Positions 7,346 to 15,462 of a DNA stretch of 53,330 nt are shown in pieces; positions within the stretch are counted from its first letter, which is position 1; the number at the start of each line of letters is the position of its first letter. The notes below the pieces were generated by a model. It worked only from the letters and a program-made list of their open reading frames with translations. It searched no databases and was not told the DNA's origin. A program made the translations under genes and the position numbers. This stretch comes from Prolixibacteraceae bacterium (lineage in GTDB: Bacteria; Bacteroidota; Bacteroidia; Bacteroidales; Prolixibacteraceae). The stretch spans positions 1 to 53,330 of the forward strand of contig JABGRN010000031.1 in the NCBI GenBank assembly GCA_018648265.1. Reading direction: 5' to 3'.

Positions 7346-10210
7346 TTACAACTCTTTTTTTAGAAATTTCGCAGTGAACGATTTCTTGTTTTTAATGATT
7401 TTTTCGGGGGTTCCGGTGCATAAAATCTCGCCACCGTTTTTCCCCCCATCGGGGCCCAAATCAATTATGTGGTCGGCAACTTTTATAACGTCCATGTTGT
7501 GTTCTATCACAATTACCGTGTTACCTTTATCAACCAACTTGTTCAATACTTCCAACAAAACTCTGATATCTTCGAAATGAAGTCCTGTAGTTGGTTCATC
7601 TAAAATATAAATTGTTTTTCCGGTGTCGCGTTTGGCCAGCTCGGAAGCTAATTTTACCCGTTGCGACTCTCCTCCCGACAAAGTGGTTGACGATTGTCCG
7701 AGAGTGATGTAACCCAAACCAACTTCCTGTAACATCTTCAGTTTTATTGCAATAGAAGGAATATGTTCAAAGAATTCAACACCCTGGTTGATTGTCATGT
7801 TTAAAACATCGCTGATTGATTTTCCTTTGTACCTGACTTCCAATGTTTCACGATTATAACGTTTACCATTACATTTATCGCAATGTACATACACATCGGG
7901 CAAAAAATTCATTTCAATAAGTTTCAAACCCCCGCCCTGGCATTCTTCGCAGCGGCCGCCTTTTACGTTAAACGAAAACCGGCCCGGTTTGTACGCCCTT
8001 ATTTTTGCTTCGGGGAGAAGTGCAAATAAATTCCGGATGTCGGAAAATACACCTGTGTAAGTTACAGGGTTCGAACGCGGGGTCCTGCCAATTGGAGATT
8101 GATCCACACGAACCACTTTGTCAACATTTTCAAGTCCTTTTACCGATTTGTAAGGCATTGGATCTTGAACCGATTTATAAAAAAGCTGGCTTAAAATGGG
8201 TTGTAAAGTAGCATTTATCAATGTTGATTTTCCACTTCCCGAAACACCGGTTACACAAATAAATTTACTAAGTGGTATTTCAAGATTTACATTTTTAAGG
8301 TTATTTCCCGAACAACCTTTCACTTCTAAAACTTTTAAGCTGCCATTTCTGCGTTCAACCGGGACTTGAATTTGTTTCCGGTTATTCAGATAATCAGAAG
8401 TTAAGGTATTTAATTTTAGCACCTCTTTCGGTGTTCCTGCAGCAACTACTTCGCCACCGTGCCTCCCTGCATGAGGTCCCATATCAATCAAATGATCGGC
8501 ATGAAGCATTGTTTCTTTGTCGTGCTCAACAACGATTACCGAGTTGCCAGTGTCGCGTAATTTTTCGAGCGATTCAATTAATTTCAGGTTGTCGCGGTTG
8601 TGCAATCCAATGCTGGGTTCATCTAAAATATACAATACATTTACAAGTTGCGAACCAATTTGAGTGGCCAGTCTGATTCGTTGAGATTCACCACCTGAAA
8701 GACTGCGGGCAGTCCTGTCGAGCGCAAGATAATTCAACCCAACTCCAAGCATAAATCCAAGTCGATCGCGAATTTCTTTTATTACCTGAGCACCAATTTT
8801 TCGCTGTCTTTCGCTTAATTTTTTTTCCACTCCACCAAACCAATCGCCCAGTTCTTTTAAATCGAGTTGGGCTAATTCTGAAATATTTTTGCCACCAATC
8901 TTAAAATGAAGCGATTCTTTTTTTAACCTCATCCCATTACACTCAGGGCATTTAGAAGTTTTCACAAACTGGTTTGCCCATTTCTGTGCTTGCTTAGAAG
9001 GGCTGTCCTCGCGCTGGCTGTCGATATATTTTATTACCCCTTCGTAGGTCATTAAATAATTCATGTTACTACCAAGCGGCGTATTTTTTAGCTGAATTCT
9101 TTCGTTGGTACCAAACAAAACTGCTTGTAAGCCTTCTTCTGAAATATCATTCACCGGTGTTTTCAGGGTGAACCCGAATTTTTCACCAATAGCTTCAATC
9201 TGCCAGAAAATCAACGAGTTCCGATATGAACCTAACGGGGCAATTCCCCCTTTCGAAATACCCTTGCTTTTATCGGGCATTATTTTGTCCATATCAATTT
9301 CGGTCACCCTTCCTAAACCATTGCACCGCGGACAAGCACCTTGCGGAGAATTAAACGAAAAATTATGTGGGGCAGGTTCGTTGTAAGAAATCCCTGTTGT
9401 CGGGCACATTAACAAACGGCTGTAATATTTGGCAATATCAGTTTCATGATCCAGTATCATTAAAATTCCATGCCCGTGCTTCATTGCAGTTTGAACACTT
9501 TCTTTTAACCGTTTTGTTGAAACTTCATCAACTTTCAATTTATCGATTAAAATTTCGATAAAATGGTTTTTATAACGATCCACCCGGTGATTGTGAATTA
9601 ACTCTGTAATTTTTCCATCAATCCGGGCCGACAAAAATCCTTTTCTCCTGATTTGTTCAAACAACTCGCGGTAGTGTCCTTTTCTTCCTTTTACAACCGG
9701 AGCAAGAATATTTATTTTTTTTCCGGCAAAATCGTTTTTAATTAATTGGATGATTTTTTCTTCGGAATACTTCACCATTTTTTCGCCGGTGTTGTACGAA
9801 AAAGCTTCGGCAGCTCGGGCAAACAGCAAACGCAAAAAATCGTATATTTCGGTAACTGTACCAACCGTTGAACGTGGATTGCGGGTTGTTACTTTTTGTT
9901 CAATAGAAATCACCGGGCTCAAACCTGTAATTTTATCAACATCCGGGCGTTCCAAATTCCCAAGAAATGAGCGCGCGTAAGCTGAAAAAGTTTCGATGTA
10001 ACGTCGTTGTCCTTCAGCATAAATTGTATCGAATGCCAGCGAAGATTTTCCACTACCACTTAAACCGGTAATTACGGTAAGTTTGTTTCTGGGAATTTCA
10101 ACATCGATATTTCTTAAATTATGAACACGCGCGCCTTGAACGGATATTACATCTTCCGCTTCAATATTTTCGGGTTGAAGTATATTTAAATCCTGATCCT
10201 CTTTTCTCAT
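7346..10210 (-). CDS. uvrA: Excinuclease ABC subunit A
   Basis: This is the damage-recognition ATPase of nucleotide excision repair, which loads UvrB onto DNA. Its 954 residues fit the usual 940-960. The first ABC module has Walker A GLSGSGKS at 49-56. The zinc-binding cysteines CPTTG and CPRCNG follow, and LSGGESQR signatures occur in both modules. The second module has GVSGSGKS and its own zinc module (CEECQGGG, CDKCNGKR). The start gives 20 residues before the conserved VQGARVHNL block, slightly long but with no better in-frame ATG. It appears to be transcribed alone. Confidence 0.97.
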   Translation of the reverse strand: MRKEDQDLNILQPENIEAEDVISVQGARVHNLRNIDVEIPRNKLTVITGLSGSGKSSLAFDTIYAEGQRRYIETFSAYARSFLGNLERPDVDKITGLSPVISIEQKVTTRNPRSTVGTVTEIYDFLRLLFARAAEAFSYNTGEKMVKYSEEKIIQLIKNDFAGKKINILAPVVKGRKGHYRELFEQIRRKGFLSARIDGKITELIHNHRVDRYKNHFIEILIDKLKVDEVSTKRLKESVQTAMKHGHGILMILDHETDIAKYYSRLLMCPTTGISYNEPAPHNFSFNSPQGACPRCNGLGRVTEIDMDKIMPDKSKGISKGGIAPLGSYRNSLIFWQIEAIGEKFGFTLKTPVNDISEEGLQAVLFGTNERIQLKNTPLGSNMNYLMTYEGVIKYIDSQREDSPSKQAQKWANQFVKTSKCPECNGMRLKKESLHFKIGGKNISELAQLDLKELGDWFGGVEKKLSERQRKIGAQVIKEIRDRLGFMLGVGLNYLALDRTARSLSGGESQRIRLATQIGSQLVNVLYILDEPSIGLHNRDNLKLIESLEKLRDTGNSVIVVEHDKETMLHADHLIDMGPHAGRHGGEVVAAGTPKEVLKLNTLTSDYLNNRKQIQVPVERRNGSLKVLEVKGCSGNNLKNVNLEIPLSKFICVTGVSGSGKSTLINATLQPILSQLFYKSVQDPMPYKSVKGLENVDKVVRVDQSPIGRTPRSNPVTYTGVFSDIRNLFALLPEAKIRAYKPGRFSFNVKGGRCEECQGGGLKLIEMNFLPDVYVHCDKCNGKRYNRETLEVRYKGKSISDVLNMTINQGVEFFEHIPSIAIKLKMLQEVGLGYITLGQSSTTLSGGESQRVKLASELAKRDTGKTIYILDEPTTGLHFEDIRVLLEVLNKLVDKGNTVIVIEHNMDVIKVADHIIDLGPDGGKNGGEILCTGTPEKIIKNKKSFTAKFLKKEL

Positions 10211-10741
10211 TCCAATTTATAAAACTTCCTGTTTTCTCAATTATTTGTTATTTGACAAGCTGTCCATCGTGTGTTCTTTACACTGAACTTGTTACAGCAC
10301 CAATTTCATTGATAGATGCTGAAATGAATTCAGCATGACGTTCTAACCTGAACTATTCATAAATTTATCTATTCCGAAATCAAACTGCTTTGAATAAAGA
10401 GAATGCTCGATTCTCGATTCTCAAAATAGCTGAGGCTATTTCTGCGAGGCTCAACTCTGTGCTTCCCTTTATTCTGTGCATTTTGAATTTTCATAACGAA
10501 AAACTCATGAATAATTCAGGCTAACAAAAAACATGTTAAATACTATTTTTTGATACTTAGCATTTCTATTGCATTGTATTTGTTCTAACTTTTTACTTCA
10601 ACTGCAAGCTTCCTATTCTGCTCACTGCGACTGTAAACTTCCTATTCTGCTCACTGCGACTGCGACTGAAAACCCCCTTCTCTGTCAACTGCGACTAAAA
10701 ACTTCTTCCCTGCCTACTGCGACTGTGACTGCAAACTTCCC
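10211..10741. other. Gene-free stretch with repeats between mltD-like gene and uvrA
   Basis: No supportable gene lies in these 531 bp. A 76-codon plus-strand frame here is created by the repeats. The stretch holds a hairpin (10316-10336) in a segment that looks like a dispersed intergenic repeat, and a degenerate tandem repeat (10604-10742). I see no TAnnTTTG promoter for uvrA. Confidence 0.6.
10316..10336. repeat. Hairpin in a probable dispersed intergenic repeat
   Basis: ATGCTGAA and TTCAGCAT form a perfect 8-bp stem with a 5-nt loop. The surrounding segment (about 10268-10342) has the look of intergenic repeats scattered in related genomes. That is an impression, since only one copy is in this window. 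Confidence 0.4.
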
Positions 10742-10742
10742 C
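10604..10742. repeat. Degenerate tandem repeat, unit 29-35 bp
   Basis: Four units begin near 10604, 10633, 10668 and 10697, and a partial fifth at 10731 runs into the stop codon of the transglycosylase gene. The unit is roughly aaacttcc-TATTCTGCTCACTGCGACT, and two units carry an extra 6-base step (GCGACT or GTGACT). Units 1 and 2 are nearly identical and the later ones have drifted. There are no spacers, so it is not a CRISPR array. Confidence 0.75.
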
Positions 10743-11659
10743 TATTTCACTTCCGGGATTTTTACAATATATTTTTTACTCTTTGCATTTGTTAAATAAT
10801 TTTCGCGCAACCAGGGATTAAAATCTTTCAACGTTTTATAACTAATTCCATGTTCTATTGCGAAATCGGCAAAATTTCCAACTTTACCAGAAATTTCAAC
10901 ATTTTTTGTTGGGATTATTGGATACTTTTCATCTTCTGTAACAACAAAATTATATTTCTCTGGATTTTGCAGAATTAATTTCAAAGCGGCTATCCGATAA
11001 ACATAACGCTGTGTTTCAGGGTTTAACAACAAACTGTAATAATCATCTGTTTTTTGTCTTGTAATTTGTTGCTGAATTCCAGTTATTCCGCGGTTGTACG
11101 AAGCTGCTACCAAAGTCCAGTTTCCATATTTTTTATACGAATTAAGCAAATAATCACAAGCTGCATAAGTTGCTTTTTCAACATGGTAACGTTCATCAAT
11201 TTCAAGTGTAACTTCCAATCCGTAATCTTGTGCTGTCCCTTTCATAAATTGCCAAAAACCCACTGCTTTGGCCGGTGAAACTGCCCTTGGATTTAAACTA
11301 CTTTCAGCAACAGCGAGATATTTAAAATCGTCGGGAATTCCTTTTTCTTTTAAAATGGGTTCAACAATCGAAAAATAACGTGGTGCCAGTTTTATAAACC
11401 TGATTGTTTGCGAATGAAAGTAAGCATTTGAAAGCAATTCACGATCGAGGGCTTCCCGAACATCAAATTCTCCCAATGGCATTTTTTCACCTGCAAAAGT
11501 TATTGAGTCTGGAATTCCAACTGCTTTAAATTCTGTTTTCGATTCAATATTTGCCTGTGTATTATCGGCCCTTGCCGATTCTAAAATCATAACTACCACG
11601 ACAATCTTTGCCGCAATTATTATTGGCAACACATATTTCCACCATTTTTTCTTTTTCAT
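10742..11659 (-). CDS. Lytic transglycosylase, MltD-like
   Basis: This enzyme cuts peptidoglycan glycan strands at the cell envelope. I start it at the ATG at 11659 (305 residues), which gives a signal anchor: a lysine-rich start and a hydrophobic stretch at residues 10-26. An AAAGG element stands upstream, and the promoter found at 11784-11814 would exclude the longer frame beginning at 11779. The SLT domain spans about 90-220, with catalytic Glu119 in AVAESSLNP followed by AVGFWQFMKGTA. The C-terminal 60 residues resemble a LysM-type wall-binding domain. The gene's 3' end touches the tandem repeat. Confidence 0.9.
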   Translation of the reverse strand: MKKKKWWKYVLPIIIAAKIVVVVMILESARADNTQANIESKTEFKAVGIPDSITFAGEKMPLGEFDVREALDRELLSNAYFHSQTIRFIKLAPRYFSIVEPILKEKGIPDDFKYLAVAESSLNPRAVSPAKAVGFWQFMKGTAQDYGLEVTLEIDERYHVEKATYAACDYLLNSYKKYGNWTLVAASYNRGITGIQQQITRQKTDDYYSLLLNPETQRYVYRIAALKLILQNPEKYNFVVTEDEKYPIIPTKNVEISGKVGNFADFAIEHGISYKTLKDFNPWLRENYLTNAKSKKYIVKIPEVK

Positions 11660-11783
11660 TTTTGAACCTTTTTCGCTAAAATAATTCACCAAGAGCAAAG
11701 CCCTGTTTTTTAATTTTTTTATCCTCAAATTAATCCCAAGTTCATGGAATAAAACAAAAAGACATCCCAAAAAAATCAATTGG

Positions 11784-11814
11784 CAAAAGTACTCTTTTAC
11801 AAATTGTTTAACAA
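11784..11814 (-). promoter_or_regulatory. Promoter of the lytic transglycosylase gene
   Basis: On the minus strand, TTG (11814-11812), a 20-bp gap and TACTTTTG (11791-11784) fit the Bacteroidota promoter. Transcription would start near 11777, which supports the downstream ATG at 11659 with a leader of about 118 nt. Confidence 0.55.
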
Positions 11815-11816
11815 CG

Positions 11817-11845
11817 AAAAGACCCGACAGTTTGCCAGGTCTTTT
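11817..11845 (-). terminator. Terminator of the toxin-antitoxin genes
   Basis: A 13-bp stem with a 3-nt loop (AAAAGACC outer arm) pairs fully on the minus strand if two G-U pairs are allowed, but has two mismatches on the plus strand. It ends in TTTT. It closes the toxin-antitoxin transcript just before the transglycosylase promoter. Confidence 0.6.
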
Positions 11846-11865
11846 GATTATATAAAATTTCGATA

Positions 11866-12121
11866 CTATTTATAAATATTTTGTCGATGTCCTATTTTTA
11901 TAATCTCAATAATTAATTCACTTTTTTCTAATCTATAAAATTATCCGATAGTTTCTAAAACGAATTCTGAAAATATTATCAAAGCCAATCATTTTTTTCG
12001 CTTCATCCGGAATAGGATTTTCTGAAAGAGATTTAATCCTACTAATTATCTCATTGCCAATTCCCTTAGGCAACTTAAGCAGTTGTTTCTCGGCAGATTT
12101 ACGAAATACAACTTTATACAT
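11866..12121 (-). pseudogene. RelE/ParE-family toxin, frameshifted
   Basis: The N-terminal frame (MYKVVFRKSAEKQLLKLPK) is typical of RelE/ParE toxins, which act on ribosome-bound mRNA or DNA gyrase. The frame stops at 11933, giving about 62 residues. Removing one base from the A4 run at 11937-11940 (T4 in the coding strand) joins it to a second frame that continues RLEKSELIIEIIKIGHRQN and ends IYK at a stop at 11866-11868. That restores 84 residues and the conserved C-terminal IGHR block. An upstream in-frame ATG at 12142 exists, but the ATG at 12121 overlaps the antitoxin stop by 8 bp, as is usual for such pairs. It is therefore disrupted, recoded by frameshifting, or a sequencing error. Confidence 0.8.
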
Positions 12122-12317
12122 TCTCCCTATGAATATTTTCAAATTTCAGAAGAACCTCTTCAAAAGAAATAGTTTCTTCAAACCGAGTATCAAGGATATC
12201 ATTTTTATCTTCAATAAACTCCAAATATTCATGAATAAATTTTTTATGCTTATATAAATCAATTTGAATTGCTACCCTTTTCCCGTTCTCATCAGTTAAA
12301 TATTTAATTCCTTCCAT
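12114..12317 (-). CDS. Antitoxin of a type II toxin-antitoxin pair
   Basis: This 67-residue protein precedes the RelE/ParE-like gene and overlaps its start by 8 bp, the standard antitoxin-first order. The N-terminal KYLTDENGKRVAIQIDLYKH segment resembles small Bacteroidota antitoxins of the Phd/YefM-like class, which bind DNA as dimers. The acidic helical C-terminal half would wrap the toxin. The protein looks intact although the toxin frame is broken. The antitoxin call rests mainly on gene order and size. Confidence 0.75.
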   Translation of the reverse strand: MEGIKYLTDENGKRVAIQIDLYKHKKFIHEYLEFIEDKNDILDTRFEETISFEEVLLKFENIHRENV

Positions 12318-12342
12318 ATTCGTACTCTTTCTATTTCTTGTT

Positions 12343-12350
12343 CAAAGATA
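12343..12350 (-). promoter_or_regulatory. -7 element for the toxin-antitoxin genes
   Basis: On the minus strand TATCTTTG matches TAnnTTTG. It lies 26-33 nt before the antitoxin ATG, giving a leader of about 19 nt. No -33 TTG is found at normal spacing. Confidence 0.4.
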
Positions 12351-12374
12351 CCAAAAAGAAAAATTAATATATTT

Positions 12375-12479
12375 ATCAATGTCGTTTATTTAAGACTCGA
12401 AATAAGATAACATGAGTATTAAACACCCTTCGACTACGTCCCGGTCGAAGTCTTGTTTCACTAACTAAACGACATTGAT
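12375..12479. repeat. 105-bp inverted-repeat (MITE-like) element
   Basis: Perfect 14-bp arms (ATCAATGTCGTTTA at 12375-12388 and its complement at 12466-12479) enclose 77 bp. An inner stem, CTTCGAC (12429-12435) with GTCGAAG (12444-12450), lies within. It has the shape of a miniature inverted-repeat element or a dispersed palindrome. No target duplication is evident. Confidence 0.5.
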
Positions 12480-12542
12480 ATATTTACGGATAAAAAAGCC
12501 TGATAAATAGAATCAGTCTCATTTCAAAAAGTAAAATATTGA

Positions 12543-13823
12543 TTAATTGTTTTTCACCACCGGAATAAAACTCACCTGGGTTATATTTTGTAAATCAGAA
12601 TAATCGTACTGATAAAAACCGTCGTCGCCAATCATAAACAGATAATCGTTAACCGGGATAACATCGAAAGTATTTATATTTGCAAAACTGGCAATCTGAT
12701 TATCATCGATGTGTAACTTATCGGCTACGTTGTACACTTTTAACCCGGCATCGCCATCGCAAACGAATAATGTTTCATCATCGATTCCCAAACCGTAAGG
12801 CCCGTGCAGAGGATACGATGCAATTAACTCGTTATCCAAATAATCACTCGAAAGTTTTAAAACATCCAATCGGTTTACATTGCTTCCACATCGCGTTCCC
12901 CCACGTAAAGTCACATAAGCATAACCATCGGAAACTACTACCGGGTCGCAACTTGTAACATGCCAAAAATTGCCCACATATTCAGGAACAGTTGCTACCT
13001 GGAGGCTATAAATAAGCATGCCCGATTGTGTTCCGAAAAACATGTGGCCATCGTAAATAAACATAGTTTCTATGTCCCAGCCAACATTCTGGCTACCAAT
13101 ATCGTGCGGACTTTCAGGATTCTTTACATCGAAAATGTAAAGCGTTGCATTGTCAACCACATATAAATAATCGTTGTATAAACCAAAACGGGCCATCGAC
13201 CCCCCAATACCAAAAGTACTTCCTGATTGTACTGCGCCGCCTGAAGCATCGTTCATGGCAAAATCGACTTCAGTTCTGGCAAAACTATAAACCGGATAAT
13301 AATGATACTCCATTTCCTGGCGCACAGTTTTAATTTCCCAATCGATTACCACACCTTCTTCTTCATCTACTTTTGCCACACGGTATTCTTCATCGTAAGG
13401 TGGGGTTGTGTATGGAAAAACATCTTTCACCCGGCCAACTTCTTTGGGGTTTGATACATTTGAAATGTCGATAGCTACCAAATCGATGAAACTGTCGGCA
13501 TAAAGAATGTCGTTTTTTATAGCAATATCAACATTCCCCGGAATTTCAATAAAACCAATATTTTGCGGATTTTGTGGATTCTGGTTGTCAATAATATGAA
13601 TACCTTTTAATTCTTCATTAATAAAAATGAAGCCGTCTTTAAAATAAATTTTACCGGGGTTAACCAAATCGCGCGCCGAACCTAATTTTACTGCTTCGCG
13701 CAATTCCTCGTAAGTCATATAAACCGGTGAATTAGCCGTAAAAATTTCGGTGTATTCGTCAAGACAGGAATTAAAACCTGCAAACAAAATAACAACTGTA
13801 ATTATATTTCTGATTGTTTTCAT
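12543..13823 (-). CDS. LVIVD-repeat lipoprotein
   Basis: This 426-residue protein has a lipoprotein signal with Cys20 (GFNSC). The body repeats a strand pattern ending in phrases such as LVAIDISNVSNPKEVG and LYIFDVKNPESPHDIG, which is the LVIVD motif of beta-propeller-like surface proteins. I count about five or six recognisable repeats. Function is unknown. Such proteins are thought to bind ligands at the cell surface. It is last in a minus-strand run and starts 12 bp after the preceding stop, so it is probably co-transcribed with it. Confidence 0.85.
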   Translation of the reverse strand: MKTIRNIITVVILFAGFNSCLDEYTEIFTANSPVYMTYEELREAVKLGSARDLVNPGKIYFKDGFIFINEELKGIHIIDNQNPQNPQNIGFIEIPGNVDIAIKNDILYADSFIDLVAIDISNVSNPKEVGRVKDVFPYTTPPYDEEYRVAKVDEEEGVVIDWEIKTVRQEMEYHYYPVYSFARTEVDFAMNDASGGAVQSGSTFGIGGSMARFGLYNDYLYVVDNATLYIFDVKNPESPHDIGSQNVGWDIETMFIYDGHMFFGTQSGMLIYSLQVATVPEYVGNFWHVTSCDPVVVSDGYAYVTLRGGTRCGSNVNRLDVLKLSSDYLDNELIASYPLHGPYGLGIDDETLFVCDGDAGLKVYNVADKLHIDDNQIASFANINTFDVIPVNDYLFMIGDDGFYQYDYSDLQNITQVSFIPVVKNN

Positions 13824-13835
13824 GGGTTTGATTTT

Positions 13836-14603
13836 TTAATTGAAAATGATACCAATTTTTACTGCAAGCCTGTTGTAATCGATGTCTAATCCGTAGTCCT
13901 TTTCTCCGGCATAATGCAGCTTGTGAAAACGGTAAGCAAAAGCAAACGACATCCCAAAATTAGGAGAAAACATTTGTAGATATCCAATTCCCGGATTTAT
14001 CAGAATTCCACCCTTGGCATTCAGGTTCTCCTGTCCGTAATCCGGGCCAGGCCAAACACTGCTCCACGCCGGGTAAACATCATAATAAACGGTTCTCGAT
14101 TCTTCGATGGCCACCTGGTAACCGGTTTGAAGAAAAACGTAAGGAGTTGAATGTGAATCCCTCAACCTGTATTCAACATTTAAAAATGCAGGCATGTAGG
14201 TTTCTTTTAAAAATTCAATTCCGAGGCCCAAACCAACTGCAAGTTTTTTGTTGATATGATAATTAATTGATGAAGTAAAGCTAAATGGGGCAGGTTGGCT
14301 GTTTTCATTATTTCCGGCTAAAATGCCCAATTCTGTCCGATTAAAAAAAACCGGATCGATTTCACTGGATTCATCAACTTTGGCCTTTTTTACACGTAAA
14401 TTTGAAACACTGTCAATCTCGCTGGCATTAAAAACCCAAATATTACCAGCCGATTCAACTTTAAGTTTATTTAAATCGTCAGAGTATTGAAATTTCCCTT
14501 TTAAAATGGTTCCGTTTTTTAGGTACACATACCCTTTTTCTGACTGTGAGAAAACGGAAATCACAAGTAGAGAGGCAATTACAAACAGGCACAATTTTTT
14601 CAT
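13836..14603 (-). CDS. Exported protein with outer-membrane beta-barrel-like C-terminus
   Basis: I do not recognise a named family. The 255 residues begin with a clear signal peptide ending around VFSQS. Residues 20-70 (GYVYLKNGTILKGKFQY and following) resemble a short beta domain seen in Bacteroidota envelope proteins. From about residue 90 the sequence alternates in the manner of an 8-stranded outer-membrane barrel and ends in IIFN, a plausible barrel terminus. It lies in the DUF4249/TonB locus, 127 bp after the preceding gene and 12 bp before the LVIVD gene. Confidence 0.7.
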   Translation of the reverse strand: MKKLCLFVIASLLVISVFSQSEKGYVYLKNGTILKGKFQYSDDLNKLKVESAGNIWVFNASEIDSVSNLRVKKAKVDESSEIDPVFFNRTELGILAGNNENSQPAPFSFTSSINYHINKKLAVGLGLGIEFLKETYMPAFLNVEYRLRDSHSTPYVFLQTGYQVAIEESRTVYYDVYPAWSSVWPGPDYGQENLNAKGGILINPGIGYLQMFSPNFGMSFAFAYRFHKLHYAGEKDYGLDIDYNRLAVKIGIIFN

Positions 14604-14730
14604 AATAGTAATATTTTTGAAAAAGATGTAAAGTAACCTGTTTGGGTTGCGTCCGAAGAAAATTATTTCAGGTTTTTATTATTTTCAATTGTAAGGTTTT
14701 GGAGTTTTCCGTAATTTAATAATACTAAAA

Positions 14731-15462
14731 TCATGGACGTTTTATAATCTCATTTTCTTCGAGCAATGTGAAAGCCCGGATCATCGAAGATTCATTATTA
14801 ATTATCAAATTATTTTTTCTAAAAAGTTTTCGGATTTCTTTTTTGTTATCAGGAAATATCTTCAAAATTGAACGTCTTCTCATTTGCAGTTTAAAAAACC
14901 CCTCATTTTCAGAGTACATAAAATAGTTGATACTTTTCCGGTATTCGGTATCCCTCATTATTCCATGCCTGTCGCTATAAGGGCTAACTTTAAACGCTTC
15001 AACAAAGTGAAAAGCAACTAATTTATTAACCCCTTGATAAATTAATTCGAAATATCTTTGATTGCTACTATACCCTTCGAAATCTAACTTAATAAAATGC
15101 ATCTCTTTTTCCGATGTTACGAGTCTAAATTCATTCACTTTATTTTTATCGACAATAAAAAGCGATCTTATTTTTTCGTTATAAACTACAAGTTCATCAC
15201 CGTACGCATAATATCTCATTTTTAACCCTGTAAAAATGTCATTGTCTTCGAGTGTTATAATTCCGTCATTCCATTTCTCGTGTAAAAAAAAGTTTGCATT
15301 GGCTTCAGGTGTAATATTATAGACTGTACCCGTTAATTTACCTTGCAAACGGTTTGAGTTTTGCGACAAATCCTCGCCAGAAGGGCCTTTAAACTGTGCC
15401 ATTCCTGATAGGGAAAAACCCAGGATAATCAGGATATTTATTATAATTTTTTTAGCTTTCAT
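14731..15462 (-). CDS. Exported protein of unknown function
   Basis: This 243-residue protein has an N-terminal signal peptide (MKAKKIIINILIILGFSLSG then MAQ) and no motif I recognise. Its ATG overlaps the stop of the macroglobulin-like gene by 4 bp (ATGA), indicating tight translational coupling. It is rich in aromatic and charged residues with predicted beta strands and is probably periplasmic. Its role is likely tied to the TonB receptor locus, but that is inference from position only. Confidence 0.7.
   Translation of the reverse strand: MKAKKIIINILIILGFSLSGMAQFKGPSGEDLSQNSNRLQGKLTGTVYNITPEANANFFLHEKWNDGIITLEDNDIFTGLKMRYYAYGDELVVYNEKIRSLFIVDKNKVNEFRLVTSEKEMHFIKLDFEGYSSNQRYFELIYQGVNKLVAFHFVEAFKVSPYSDRHGIMRDTEYRKSINYFMYSENEGFFKLQMRRRSILKIFPDNKKEIRKLFRKNNLIINNESSMIRAFTLLEENEIIKRP

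Noticed and set aside
10569-10799. A 76-codon plus-strand open frame
   Set aside because: It is produced by the tandem repeat and the reverse of the transglycosylase 3' end; the translation is a repeat of Cys/Thr/Ala-rich phrases with no family match.
11660-11779. N-terminal extension of the lytic transglycosylase
   Set aside because: It would precede the signal anchor by 40 residues and begin at or before the predicted transcription start; the ATG at 11659 fits better.
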